Assembly: GCF_900177325.1 (NCBI RefSeq) | Contig: NZ_FXBL01000002.1 | Span: 124,001 to 188,000 of the forward strand | Source of the DNA: Mesorhizobium australicum | GTDB lineage: Bacteria > Pseudomonadota > Alphaproteobacteria > Rhizobiales > Rhizobiaceae | Direction of reading: 5' to 3' | DNA length: 64,000 nt | Part shown: positions 9,130 to 18,659 of the stretch, piece by piece | Layout: each line of letters opens with the position of its first letter | Position numbering within the stretch: position 1 is the stretch's first letter | Translations under genes and position numbers: made by a program | Notes under the pieces: model-generated | What the model saw: the letters and a program-made list of their open reading frames with translations, nothing else | What the model was told of the DNA's origin: nothing | Databases searched by the model: none

Positions 9130-10118
9130 GCGACCTTGTCGAGATTCGAGATCTCCATATCAGCTATGAAACGGCGCGGGGTATCGTCTATGCGCTCGAC
9201 GGCGTAGACCTGACTGTCTATCCATCACAGATACTGGGAATTGTTGGCGAGAGTGGATCGGGGAAAAGTACACTTGGAATGGCTATTGGTCGGCTATTGC
9301 CCTCCAATAGCCTCCGAACCTCTGGGGACCTGTTCGTCAACGGTAAGTCCATTTTTGACATCGGAGACGAGCAGATTCGGCTCCTTCGCCAAACCTCACT
9401 CGGTTTCGTTTTTCAGAACCCGATGAGCACCTTGGATCCGACAATGCGCGTTGGCAGACAGATACGTCTTGTTTTGAATGGACCCGCTTCGGATGATTCA
9501 ATTTATGAGTTGCTTCGAAGAGTTGGCCTGCCAGACGTCAAACGAGTAGCAAGAAGCTATCCGCACCAGCTGTCCGGAGGTATGGCACAGCGGGTCGTTG
9601 TCGCAATGGCCATCTCGAGGCAACCTTCGTTACTGATTGCCGACGAGCCGACAGCATCGCTCGATGCGTCTGTGCGTGAGCAAATCCTAAGACTGCTCCT
9701 TTCAGTTCGCGAAGAGACCGGCGTTGCGATCATTTTACTCAGCCACGAACTTGGCCTCGTTGCTAAATATTGTGACACAATTGCTGTGATGTATGGTGGT
9801 CGTCTTATTGAGGCCGGCTCGAACGTGTCAGTATTTGGTCGTCCAGGCCATCCGTACACAAAGGCGCTACTCGAAGCGGCGCCTGGGAGCGAAAGGCCAG
9901 GCGATTGGCTCGAGGCAATTCCTGGCGTTCCACCAGTACTCCAGAGTTCTGCACATGGCTGTGTCTTTGAACCACGTTGCAAATTTGCGCAAGAGACGTG
10001 CCGGACGGTTCGACCGGCCCTTCGCCCCATCGAGAACCGCTTGGTCGCCTGCCATCGTGCAGAAGAGGTCTTGAGGGCCGAGCCGTCCACCGCAGCCACC
10101 CACGGAAGGATCGCTTGA
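9126..10118 (+). CDS. ABC transporter ATPase, DppD/OppD type
   Basis: 330 residues. Walker A GESGSGKS, Q-loop FVFQNPMSTLDP, signature LSGGMAQRVV, Walker B LLIADEPTASLD and the switch His in LLSHELGLV are all present, followed by the oligopeptide-transporter C-terminal region with a cysteine-rich stretch (GCVFEPRCKFAQETC), which in this family often binds an iron-sulfur cluster or contributes to the interface. It energises uptake with the partner ATPase downstream. Confidence 0.88.
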   Translation: MSDLVEIRDLHISYETARGIVYALDGVDLTVYPSQILGIVGESGSGKSTLGMAIGRLLPSNSLRTSGDLFVNGKSIFDIGDEQIRLLRQTSLGFVFQNPMSTLDPTMRVGRQIRLVLNGPASDDSIYELLRRVGLPDVKRVARSYPHQLSGGMAQRVVVAMAISRQPSLLIADEPTASLDASVREQILRLLLSVREETGVAIILLSHELGLVAKYCDTIAVMYGGRLIEAGSNVSVFGRPGHPYTKALLEAAPGSERPGDWLEAIPGVPPVLQSSAHGCVFEPRCKFAQETCRTVRPALRPIENRLVACHRAEEVLRAEPSTAATHGRIA

Positions 10119-11059
10119 TGAATACGCCAGTTGTAGAACTGGACGGCGTTGACGTCGTCTTTTCCGGCGGGGCATTTTGGGCACGACAGAGAATTCATGC
10201 TGTAAAAGGTGTTTGTTTGTCAATTGAGGAGAACGAGATCCTAGGATTGGTTGGCGAGTCAGGGTCCGGAAAGACGACGCTTGGACGTCTATGTATGGGA
10301 TTGGTCAAACCATCCGGAGGCGACGTTCGGTTCGAAGGAAAATCATTATCCGATCGCCGAGGTCTGGTGCGAGCAGAGCGATCAATTGTCCTGCAGCAGC
10401 CGGAGTGGGCGCTCAATCCGCGTCTGCTTGTCGGAACCTCGGTTTCCGAGCCACTCGATATAATCGGAATAGAATCACGTACGGAGCGAAAAAGGCGGGT
10501 TGTCGAAATGCTGGAACGGGTCGGGCTCGACCGGAGCTTTGCCTCTCGATTTCCGCATGAGCTATCGGGAGGTCAACGTCAGCGGGTGGCAATCGCACGT
10601 GCCTTGATCACGCAACCGAGCTTTATCGTTCTGGACGAGGCGGTCAGTGCGTTAGATGTGTCCGTGCAGACCCATGTGCTAAACTTAATAAAAAAGTTAC
10701 AAGCGGCACAGCGTTTCTCTGCGTTATTCATCTCCCATGACATGGCTGCAACTCGGTATGTCTCGAACCGAATTGCAGTGATGTATGCCGGCGAAATAGT
10801 TGAAATCGCGCCATCTGTGACCTTCTATGAGAAACCACAGCACCCGTATAGCCGAGCGCTTCTCCTCTCGCTGAGGGATCATGAGCGCTCCCAATTTGAG
10901 TTAAAGGTGGCGAATGATCTCATCGCTAAGGACGGCTGCTCGCTGAGCCATCGTTGCGCTTGGGCCGACGATGTCTGTCGTTCGATGAAAGCTGCTATTC
11001 GACCGCTAAACAACGGCAAGGTGGCCTGTCACAGAGCGGAAGAAATAGTCCAGGTTTGA
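10118..11059 (+). CDS. ABC transporter ATPase, DppF/OppF type
   Basis: 313 residues from the ATG overlapping the previous stop (TGATG). Walker A GESGSGKT, signature LSGGQRQRVA, Walker B FIVLDEAVSALD and switch FISHDMAAT are visible, as is a C-terminal cysteine set (CSLSHRCAWADDVC). An in-frame GTG/ATG further upstream would only extend into the previous gene and is rejected. Walker B has DEAVSALD in place of the usual DEPTSALD, a common DppF variant. Last gene of the transporter operon. Confidence 0.88.
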   Translation: MNTPVVELDGVDVVFSGGAFWARQRIHAVKGVCLSIEENEILGLVGESGSGKTTLGRLCMGLVKPSGGDVRFEGKSLSDRRGLVRAERSIVLQQPEWALNPRLLVGTSVSEPLDIIGIESRTERKRRVVEMLERVGLDRSFASRFPHELSGGQRQRVAIARALITQPSFIVLDEAVSALDVSVQTHVLNLIKKLQAAQRFSALFISHDMAATRYVSNRIAVMYAGEIVEIAPSVTFYEKPQHPYSRALLLSLRDHERSQFELKVANDLIAKDGCSLSHRCAWADDVCRSMKAAIRPLNNGKVACHRAEEIVQV

Positions 11060-11802
11060 ACATAGGCATCAAAAAGCCTCATCGAGCGGCAGCTGGAGAT
11101 GGTTCGGGAGCACTTAATGATCCGCAGGAGACCAATTGGACTGTAAAGCAAAGAGCCATCTGAGACTAAACACAGTCGATGCTACTTTGATCTCGCGCAA
11201 CGGCAATTGGGTTTGACCGAAACCGGATACCCACAAAAGGGATGGGACCTTGAGATGATGTCATGTCGATTGGCTTCATTTTCTGTCGAACTTAGCGCCA
11301 TCCGAGGAAGGATAACCTCATCAGACTAATAGACATTGCCGGACACGTGTGGGGTCTGCACGCTCGGGGCTACGGTGTTGTGACTTCAGACGATACTTCT
11401 CTACGGTGGATTTCGGGCAGCATGATCTTCAACTCTGTGCTCGTCGACGATATACTGCAAGTTTTTAATCCATCGACGGTGTAGACCACAATATTCTTGC
11501 GTAGTTTGGACGCAGGATAATCATCGTATGCGCTGAAGCGGATCTCTGCCATGTTCGACGTCAAGGCTTTGAAGTTCTTGATCGGCTGAGCAAGGATGGC
11601 AATGCACAAGAAGCCCTCGAGATGACGGTCAATTTTGAGATTTCTGGGAGGCGGGCTGATTGGCCGAAAGGCTCGACCCTGGAGATGGCACCGGCACCAA
11701 TTTAGCGGAACGGCGCTTTTAAACGCCGACTACCAGTGCCCCACCTGTCAGGCCTGCACCCGCCGCCGCCAGCAGGAGTTTCTCACCTGGCTGAAAGGGA
11801 GC
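11060..11802. other. Gap without recognisable gene
   Basis: About 740 bases between the transporter operon and an IS3 copy. Short open frames occur on both strands (for example 11370-11609, minus) but none shows family features, a credible ribosome site or conserved motifs I recognise. It is probably decayed sequence. Confidence 0.4.
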
Positions 11803-11877
11803 TGGCCTTCCCCCTGAAAACGGGTCCATTTTGAGAGTTAGAGTTTCGGCTATTTTGGGCTTTGAAAGGAGCACGGA

Positions 11878-12156
11878 ATGGCACGGAAGAACTATACTGC
11901 CGAGCAGATCATCGGGATGTTGCGAGAAGCGGAGGTCCGGCTTTCGCAAGGCGAGAAGACCGGTTCGATCTGCCGGGGTCTTGGGATATCGGAACAGAGC
12001 TACTATCGCTGGCGTCGAGAGTATGGTGGCCTGAAGGTGACCCAGGCAGCACGACTGAAAGCTCTGGAGAAGGAGAACGCCCGGCTCAGGAAGGCGGTCT
12101 CCAACCTGACGCTGGATGCTCTGATCCTGAAGGAGGTTGTCGAGGGAAAGTACTAA
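11878..12156 (+). CDS. IS3 transposase OrfA (copy 1)
   Basis: 92 residues: an N-terminal helix-turn-helix ([15 protein letters not shown], then [20 protein letters not shown]) followed by a leucine-zipper-like coil ([20 protein letters not shown]). It binds the element ends and, by a -1 ribosomal frameshift near its 3' end, is fused to OrfB to make the active transposase. Confidence 0.9.
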   Translation: MARKNYTAEQIIGMLREAEVRLSQGEKTGSICRGLGISEQSYYRWRREYGGLKVTQAARLKALEKENARLRKAVSNLTLDALILKEVVEGKY

Positions 12157-13070
12157 GCCCTTCGCGACGTCGTGCTGGCGTTGCCCATGCGCGTGCGGTG
12201 TTCGGTGTTACCGAGCGCCGTGCATGCCGGGTGGTTGGCCAGCACCGTTCGACCCAGCGCCGGTGTTTGCGGCCCCGCTCCGACGAGAAGCGCCTGACGG
12301 CGGATATTGTCAGACTGGCCTCGATCTACGGTCGCTATGGATACCGCCGCATCACCGCTCTGCTTCGACAGGAAGGATGGACGGTGAATGCCAAGCGGGT
12401 CGAGCGGATCTGGCGTCGCGAAGGGCTGAAAGTGCCGCATAGACAGCCGAAGCGCGGCCGTTTGTGGCTTAACGACGGGTCGTGCACCCGGCTTCGGCCG
12501 ACCCACCGCGGCCACGTCTGGAGCTACGACTTCGTTGCCGATCGCACTCATGACGGCAAGGCCTTCCGGATGCTGACTGTCATTGATGAGTTCAGCCGCG
12601 AGTGCCTGGCCATCCATGTTCAGCGCCAGATCAAAAGCGACGATGTCCTGGCGATACTAGCCCAACTGTTCACCAGGCATGGTCCGCCAGAGCATATCCG
12701 GTCCGACAATGGCAGCGAATTTACCGCCACGGCCGTTCGCGAATGGCTTGGCCGCATCGGTGTGAAGACACTCTACATCGAACCCGGCTCGCCCTGGGAA
12801 AACGGATACTGCGAGAGCTTCAATGGCAAGCTGCGCGATGAACTGCTCAACGGTGAAATCTTCTACACGCTGAAGGAGGCACAGATCGTGATCGAGAACT
12901 GGCGTCGGCACTACAACACTGTCAGGCCGCACAGCTCGCTCGGCTATCTCCCGCCAGCTCCGGAAAGCATCTTGCCCCGCGCCGCTACAATGATCTACGC
13001 TCCGCCCCGGTCAGCCAATCTCGGCGACCATAACCGCCGGAACTCTAACTTATCCGGTGGACCTCCCTAA
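12150..13070 (+). CDS. IS3 transposase OrfB (copy 1), made by -1 frameshift
   Basis: The rve/DDE integrase part, in the -1 frame relative to OrfA with no good start of its own. HTH_21-type region [13 protein letters not shown], then the catalytic D in [11 protein letters not shown] in [10 protein letters not shown] and E in [15 protein letters not shown] are intact. About 300 residues, apparently functional. Confidence 0.88.
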   Translation, partial: VLSPSRRRAGVAHARAVFGVTERRACRVVGQHRSTQRRCLRPRSDEKRLTADIVRLASIYGRYGYRRITALLRQEGWTVNAKRVERIWRREGLKVPHRQPKRGRLWLNDGSCTRLRPTHRGHVWSYDFVADRTHDGKAFRMLTVIDEFSRECLAIHVQRQIKSDDVLAILAQLFTRHGPPEHIRSDNGSEFTATAVREWLGRIGVKTLYIEPGSPWENGYCESFNGKLRDELLNGEIFYTLKEAQIVIENWRRHYNTVRPHSSLGYLPPAPESILPRAATMIYAPPRSANLGDHNRRNSNLSGGPP

Positions 13071-13249
13071 TGGGGCAGGCCATGTTCATGGGCTCTTCCC
13101 TGAGTGTGAACCTTAGTCACTTCCTTTTCTGGAGTGAAATTGTCATGTTTTAGGTGGTTTGGAAAGATAGATAATAGCTTTATGGTCGCCATCGATGGTT
13201 TCACGTTCGCGGAGTGCGAGATTTCGGAGCAATATGCGATTTCAACTTT

Positions 13250-13279
13250 CCCATACCCATACCCATACTCATACCCATG
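13250..13279. repeat. Hexanucleotide tandem repeat (CCCATA)n
   Basis: Five six-base units: CCCATA three times, CTCATA, then CCCATG. Too short and without spacers to be a CRISPR. It is upstream of and in frame with the possible small gene at 13303, encoding a run of His-Thr if translated from further upstream. Confidence 0.8.
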
Positions 13280-13302
13280 CCTATCCGGGATGCCGCGTGA
13301 GG

Positions 13303-13515
13303 ATGGCCGAAGAGGGCGTTGAAAGCGAAGAGCTTGCCGAATTCAGCGACGGCGTGATCGTTCGGTGCCGGCACAGGCGCGAGAGCGACGCGATCATCCT
13401 GACGATCTTACCGCACAGGACGGCACGCGGCACAAATATCGACGAAAAGACCTGGAAGTTGCTGCCAGAGACCCAGAAAGGCGAATGGAAGATCGCAGCA
13501 CGGCTGAGTGGCTGA
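13303..13515 (+). CDS. Small hypothetical protein
   Basis: 70 residues starting MAEEGVESEELAEF, mixed charge, no membrane segment or known motif. The frame is open further upstream through the hexamer repeat, but that part is low-complexity and unlikely to be native. It ends just before the convergent DUF454 gene. Function unknown, and it may be a fragment. Confidence 0.35.
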   Translation: MAEEGVESEELAEFSDGVIVRCRHRRESDAIILTILPHRTARGTNIDEKTWKLLPETQKGEWKIAARLSG

Positions 13516-13516
13516 G

Positions 13517-13906
13517 TCAGGACGGCCTTGTGAACACGTAGGCAAGGCCCCCAAGCATGAGGCCAACGACGGCGGCCATCAATAACGGGCCGGGATGGCT
13601 TCCAAACCAGAACAGGACGAAGCCAATCGAGGTGCCGGCGAGCGACATCATCTTCGCCTTGCGCGGGATAGCTCCACGCTCGCGCCAGTCGCGCAGTGTC
13701 GGCCCGAAACGTGGGTGATCGAGCAGCCAGCTTTCGAGCCGGCGCGAGGAGCGGGCAAAACATGCGGCCGCCAGGATCAGAAACGGTGTGGTCGGCAGGA
13801 CGGGCAGGAAGGCCCCTATAAAGCCGAGCGCAACGAAGAGCAGGCCGGTTGTGAGATAGACAGCGCGCAGGGCAGGGGAGCTTTGCAGGCCTGGCTTCTC
13901 GGTCAC
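13517..13906 (-). CDS. DUF454 (YbaN-family) small membrane protein
   Basis: 129 residues with the family arrangement: two close hydrophobic segments (AVYLTTGLLFVALGFIGAFL then LPTTPFLILAAACFARSS), a soluble stretch WLLDHPRFGPTLRDWRERGAI and a C-terminal hydrophobic hairpin. LPVLPTTPFLILAAACFARSS is the conserved block of the family. Inner-membrane protein of unknown function. It looks like ordinary chromosomal GC-rich sequence caught between IS remnants. Confidence 0.8.
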   Translation of the reverse strand: MTEKPGLQSSPALRAVYLTTGLLFVALGFIGAFLPVLPTTPFLILAAACFARSSRRLESWLLDHPRFGPTLRDWRERGAIPRKAKMMSLAGTSIGFVLFWFGSHPGPLLMAAVVGLMLGGLAYVFTRPS

Positions 13907-13913
13907 GATCGTT

Positions 13914-14200
13914 TCACAGCCTTACCGCTTCGGGCCTGAAGCCGGTGCCGATCAACCGCCCGGTCAGATGCGGAAGGAGCCGTGATCGGGCGATGAAGCG
14001 CATAAAGACGGGTGGTCCCGAGGAGGGCGTTCCGCTCTGCGGCTTTCGACGTCGCCGCATCATAAGCTGGACCTTCTGTGTTGCCTTGGTCGGGAAATTT
14101 CTGCGCTTTTGGACCGCTCGAAGATGCTTGTCGGTGAGCGTCCCGTTCCGGAGTGGTTCGGAAAGGATGTTGGCGGTCGCGATGGCAGTCTTGGCCTGCC
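13914..14200 (-). pseudogene. C-terminal remnant of a FAD-dependent monooxygenase
   Basis: About 92 codons reading ANILSEPLRNGTLTDKHL, VQKRRNFPTKATQKVQLMM and LIGTGFRPEAVRL, then a TGA stop. This resembles the C-terminus of UbiH/PhzS-like FAD hydroxylases, which commonly end in a GxRPE motif. The upstream part was lost when IS66 sequence joined near 14205. Assigned from pattern only. Confidence 0.5.
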
Positions 14201-14206
14201 TCGCTA

Positions 14207-14708
14207 GGGAGGTCCACCGGCTTCGTCGCGACCATCACCTTGACCGCACCCGTCGGCCCGGCCACGACGGCGCCTTCAGCGCACGGATCACCGCCGCCAC
14301 CGTCCTGGCGTCGGCGCCACGACCGACCCGCATGGCGACGCCGTCAATCTCCAGCTCGATCACGCCGGCTTCTCGCGCGGCCTTCCGCTTCCGTGTCGAT
14401 CTCGCGCGCTTCCCCGCCGGTTCGGGCTCCGGTGCCGCGACCACTGCTGGAACAAACAATGGCTCCGGTGCCGGCGCATTCCCCAACGGCACCCGCGCGG
14501 ACAGGCGCCAGGCGAACAGCTGCTGCGGGGACAGTGCATATCGCCGGGCCACCGCGCTCACGGTCTCGCCGGCATCGTAGCTTTCCGCCACGATCCGCGC
14601 CTTCTCCTCCGGCAACCATTCGCGCCGCCGTCCAGAACCCGTGAATATCTCAAGCCGTCGAACCGGCTCCTCGTCCCTGGACTTAAGCGTAAGCTCTGAA
14701 ATCGTCAT
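14207..14708 (-). mobile_element. IS66-family remnant (tnpA plus start of tnpB)
   Basis: Holds a complete tnpA and only the first about 19 codons of tnpB (MAGPTGAVKVMVATKPVDL from 14265 downwards). The rest of the element is gone, replaced by the monooxygenase remnant. Confidence 0.75.
14235..14708 (-). CDS. tnpA: IS66 accessory protein TnpA
   Basis: 157 residues with a helix-turn-helix type region (RREWLPEEKARIVAES, TVSAVARRYALSPQQLFAWR), typical IS66 OrfA. The C-terminus overlaps the tnpB start, as usual. Not functional without tnpB and tnpC, which are missing here. Confidence 0.78.
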   Translation of the reverse strand: MTISELTLKSRDEEPVRRLEIFTGSGRRREWLPEEKARIVAESYDAGETVSAVARRYALSPQQLFAWRLSARVPLGNAPAPEPLFVPAVVAAPEPEPAGKRARSTRKRKAAREAGVIELEIDGVAMRVGRGADARTVAAVIRALKAPSWPGRRVRSR

Positions 14709-15538
14709 GTGTCGAAGCCCTCAAAGGCTCCGAGCATCGTGGCTCATGACCACGCGCGAAAGGTGGTGCCGCAACAGCGCTCACATCTGACTGACTTCGA
14801 ATGGCGCATGATTGCGCCGCTGTTGCCCAACAAGCCGCGAGGCGTGCCGCGTGTCGACGACCGGCGGGTGCTCAATGGCATCTTTTGGGTGCTGCGATCC
14901 AGTGCGCCATGGCGCGATCTACCTGAGCGCTACGGCCCGCGCACCTCTTGTTACAATCGCTTCGTTCGATGGCGAAAAGCAGGTGTCTGGGATCGCCTGA
15001 TGGATGCCATCACCAAAGCCCACGATGGCAAGGCGCAGATGATCGACACCTCTGTTGTTCGCGTCCACCAGCAAGGTGCGACGGCAAAAAGGGGGATCGA
15101 GATCATTGTCTCGGCCGCTCCCGGGGCGGGCTGACAACCAAAATCCACGCCTTTGTCGACGCGCAGGGCAGGCCGATAAAACTGACGCTGTCCGCAGGCC
15201 AGAAGAGCGACATCGCCTCGGCGGAAGACCTCATCGTTGACCTTCCAGAGGGCGCGATGCTCTTGGCCGACAAGGGCTACGATGCCAACGCGCTACGCAC
15301 TGTAGTCAAGGATCGCAGGGCGTGGGCCAACATCCCGCCCAAGTCGGATCGCAAAGACCCGATCTGCTTCAGCCCCTTCCTCTACAAGGCGCGCAACCTC
15401 ATTGAGCGCTTCTTCAACAAGGCCAAACAGTTCCGTCGTGTGGCCACACGCTACGACAAGCTGGCCGAAAACTATCTCGCCGCACTTAAGCTCGTCGCAA
15501 ACCGCATCTGGCTACGCGATAATGAGTCTACGTCCTAA
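14709..15538 (+). CDS. IS5-family (IS427-type) transposase, two frames
   Basis: OrfA (14709-15134) has LTDFEWRMIAPLLPNKPRG and VLNGIFWVLRSSAPWRDLP with the first Asp in MIDTSVVRVHQ. OrfB continues in the -1 frame with SRGGLTTKIHAFVDAQG, LADKGYDANALR and the E in RNLIERFFNKAKQFRRVATRY. The switch lies at an A-rich/G-rich run near 15087-15097, a likely programmed -1 slip, so the transposase may still be made. The first codons of OrfA may belong to flanking IS66 sequence; the start used is a GTG. Confidence 0.8.
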
Positions 15539-15750
15539 CTTCCTTCATGGATGCTCTCTCCTCTAAGTGACGTTCTAGCGAATATCACTCTGGCACATTG
15601 CGATATCGTCGGGCGGGGCATCCACTCCATCAGCTCTCAGCGCAAATCAACACGTCGAAATCCGTGTGTATGACACGTGAGGATTTTCTCTATGACCTGT
15701 TTGTAGGCTGAGGTTCAACGAACGAAATAGATCAGACATGTCTTTCCCAA

Positions 15751-17230
15751 TCAATCATTCGTCCATACTGAAGCCAACCATTCAAAGTTTTCGATCGGAT
15801 AAGTTTGTTTGCCGAGCTTATTGAACAAAAAATTACTCAAATTTGAACTTGTCACTCCGGGACTTGCGCATTCGATTGTTGCCTGTGTTATCGCCTCGAA
15901 GACTGGCCGACAATACATACGCGATTTTAGAAGAATAAATCGAAAATCAGACGGATTTAGCCCGTTTGTTGAAAATATCCCGAGATCCCACGGCTCATGA
16001 GGCTTCTCGCTTACTAGAATAGTAGCTTCCTTAGTCTCAAAGACGCCTGTTTTACCCATGGAGCAGCTCATGCCCGTGTAAGTGGGGGCAGAAATCGTAT
16101 AATTTCCGTCGCCAAGAGACCTGACAATACCGTCCAGTTGTAAAGGCGCGTAATCAGAATCCCAGCGATTACCAATAGAAAGTGAAACTTTTTCTCCGAT
16201 TCCCGCCGCCGCCATAAAAGCAACCGCTTGAGGGTCGGCTATAGGGCCAGCCAGAATGCTGGTAGCCCCCATCTCCAACGCTTTCTTCAACACATGCATC
16301 GTATCGCATGTTCCACCGGACATACAGTTATCACCATGATCAAGCAGCAGCACAGGACCCTTGCTGGAAGGCAAGGCGAGGGCCCTTTGAAGAGATGAAG
16401 TTGGTTGCTCTTCCTCATAGATGAAGTTTGCTCGATCGTCCCAAATTTTACGCGCAATCTCCTCCGCTGCAGCCTCGCCCACAGGGGCTAATTCGGAAAC
16501 CACCGACTGACATTCCGGCGTCAGGGATATCCGCCAACGGAAACCCGCCAAAGACAGAGACTGCCAATATTTCGTCTTTTCGTTCCATCTCCCTGGCGGC
16601 GTCCAGCGCACGTTTCATGGCTCCCGGCGTACGGGTATCCATGCACAAGGTACTAGCCAGAAGTGGAATATGACAGAACGTATTGCGGACATGGTCCTCC
16701 CCATCCAACAAGCGCGCAAATAAGCGGGCCACCCGCTCTCCAGTCTCGTACATGTCGACATGGGGATATGTCCTAAATCCTATCACGATATCTGCGTTCG
16801 CCACCAATCGCTGGGATATATTAGCATGCAAATCTAATGCGACTCCGATAGGCACGCCAGGCGCCAGTCTCCTCAAACGGTCAAGCAATTCGCCTTCACC
16901 ATCGTCGTAACTTTCCGTAACCATTGCACCATGCAAATCGAGCAGAATTCCATCACATCCGCCCTGAACAGCCAAAACGACAGCATTCGCCATCTGCTCG
17001 AACGCATCATCGCACACGATACCGCTGGGATACGCCGTCGCGAACACGGGAGTCGCAACGATCGCATCTCTTGTTTTTGCGAAGTCGAGAAATGCTCCCA
17101 TCGCGGTAGCGGATCCTTCGGCTGCAATTTTTGCCTGAGCATCCCAAGCGGGAGAAAATGACGAAATAGGCGTCTTCAAGGGCGAAAATGTATTCGTTTC
17201 GTGGCTTATGCGCGCGATGATGAGTTTCAT
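15751..17230 (-). pseudogene. M81-family (MlrC-like) metallopeptidase, frameshifted
   Basis: Starts MKLIIARISHETNTFSPL, the conserved start of the microcystinase C (MlrC)/M81 family. Zinc-ligand-type motifs ILLDLHGAMVTE and GVALDLHANIS are present. The frame is open to PDAGMSV near 16505, after which the homologous sequence continues in a different frame (SELAPVGEAAAEEIARKIW) through LLLDHGDNCMSGG to SRMYCRPVFEAITQ and the stop at 15751. One indel near 16490-16510 therefore breaks the gene. The family cleaves small peptides or amide-type compounds. Together with the next gene it formed a two-gene amide/peptide hydrolase unit. Confidence 0.75.
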
Positions 17231-17314
17231 GTAGTGATCCCTGTAGTATTCCTCGATCAAACTTTCCAACCCGGATGCCGCATTGGTTGAAGAATTCTGC
17301 GTCGAGCGAAATAG

Positions 17315-18637
17315 CTACGCTTTAAGAATTTTTCCAATCTGCTGCCAGTTCCCTGGATTCAGAACGAGCATAACCTTTCCATCCGAGTCACGCTTGAAGG
17401 CGATTCGTTGCAGAATTTCGCTCGCGAAAAGGAAACTGTTTGCTTCACGGCCTGCTGAAACTAGTGTTTCTCCAGGCTCAATCCCAAAAATGCTGCACTC
17501 GCCAATAGATCTCAAAGTGAGGTTGTTTCCAGTTTGGCGGACTTCGACCAGTCCTTCGGTCCCGAACTTGAATGTCTGTGACAGTTCAGCCGGTTCGAAG
17601 ATCGTGGTTTCAGTAGTGCTATAAGGGTCGATATGGGGAATACTATTCAACACGGCCGACCACATGGTTTCGGATGCCACGACGGCCAAGTCCGTCGGAT
17701 GAAGGCCCGGATTTTCTATCTCGGCCGTTGAGACCGCGAAAAGAATGTCCCCGTCATTAACCGTGCCGAGCGGCTGTATCATCCGCCCCATGGAGGTGTG
17801 AACCTGCACGGCCAGACGGTTCAGTTCGGCATAAGTCAATTTTTGGTTAGTTACCACAGCGCTGATGGTCGTGTTGGCGGGATTGCCGACCCGTCGACGC
17901 CTTCCCATAATGGAGTTGCGATCAGAGTAAAGCTCGTTCGGAATTTGCGCGAGCAGCTTATCGATATGCTTGGCGTTCTCGGGTAAGAGTTGCGCGCCCG
18001 CGACTACCGCACCCGAACGGTCGACCACCACTCCTACGCTGTTGACCACAGAAAAGGTTGCGATCTTGGTCTCGCCCACTTGTGCAAAAGCACCACCCTG
18101 TCCTGAATGAAGCCAAAGGCCGAAATAAGCGCCCTGCATAGTATTTCTGCCGGCCCCTTGGGCGCCGAGCGGAAACACGCCAGGCCTAGCGGCTGACAGC
18201 GCGGCTCGCCCCAGTCTGTCATCAGGATGATAAGGAGTAAGTCTACGAAGACCGTAGTCATAGATAATAGCGCCTGCGACCGTGGCCAGGTTATTCCAGT
18301 GCCCGGAACGATGAGCGTTGTCCTTTAAAGCAGCCGCCACACCAGCGGCGGTGCCAAGGCCATACCAGGATCCGCCTGAAATCGTAATAGCATCGAGGTT
18401 GGGAAAATCGTGTCCTTGGCGAAGCCAATCGAGATTGTAGGAACCTGGCGCACCCCCACGAACATCGACGGTGCCAACAGCTTTATTAGGAAACCAGAAT
18501 ACCGTTGCGCCCGTAGGGCCATCAGGATATTCGGCGGTACCGATATACATAGAGGGAAAATCAAATTCCAGAACTGGGCCTGTCGGTCCGGTCCGGATGG
18601 TGAGATCTGCCTGGTCAGTCAACGGGATATCCTCCAC
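17315..18637 (-). CDS. P1-family (DmpA/NylC-like) N-terminal-nucleophile amidohydrolase
   Basis: 440 residues. Features of the S58/P1 family: GGSWYGLGTAAGVAAAL, GAQGAGRNTMQGAYFG and the self-cleavage site at N255-T256 within GNPANTTISAVVTN, where the new N-terminal Thr would be the nucleophile. DGDILFAVST follows. The NTTI sequence is closer to NylC-type oligoamide hydrolases than to DmpA (NGS). An extra C-terminal stretch of about 110 residues (from about residue 330), predicted beta-rich, is not part of the usual fold and resembles DUF3471-like domains; this is tentative. The start is a GTG at 18635-18637. Upstream of the broken M81 gene on the same strand, 84 bases apart. Substrate unknown; an amide or peptide is likely. 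Confidence 0.72.
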   Translation of the reverse strand: MEDIPLTDQADLTIRTGPTGPVLEFDFPSMYIGTAEYPDGPTGATVFWFPNKAVGTVDVRGGAPGSYNLDWLRQGHDFPNLDAITISGGSWYGLGTAAGVAAALKDNAHRSGHWNNLATVAGAIIYDYGLRRLTPYHPDDRLGRAALSAARPGVFPLGAQGAGRNTMQGAYFGLWLHSGQGGAFAQVGETKIATFSVVNSVGVVVDRSGAVVAGAQLLPENAKHIDKLLAQIPNELYSDRNSIMGRRRRVGNPANTTISAVVTNQKLTYAELNRLAVQVHTSMGRMIQPLGTVNDGDILFAVSTAEIENPGLHPTDLAVVASETMWSAVLNSIPHIDPYSTTETTIFEPAELSQTFKFGTEGLVEVRQTGNNLTLRSIGECSIFGIEPGETLVSAGREANSFLFASEILQRIAFKRDSDGKVMLVLNPGNWQQIGKILKA

Positions 18638-18659
18638 TCCATCTATAACCTCGGGTGAC

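Larger units (their letters stand above)
11803..13082 (+). mobile_element. IS3-family element (type A), copy 1
   Basis: 1280 bp, bounded by imperfect inverted repeats (TGGCCTTCCCC on the left, GGGGCAGGCCA on the right) and identical in extent to copy 2 at 28539-29818. Flanking bases (GAGC left, TGTT right) do not form a target duplication, so this copy probably resulted from recombination or a deletion next to the element. Confidence 0.85.

Noticed and set aside
13250-13279. Hexamer repeat as a CRISPR or binding array
   Set aside because: Units are contiguous with no spacers; a simple microsatellite.
13945-14580. Plus-strand open frame across the monooxygenase and IS66 remnants
   Set aside because: Both remnants are coded on the minus strand with recognisable motifs.
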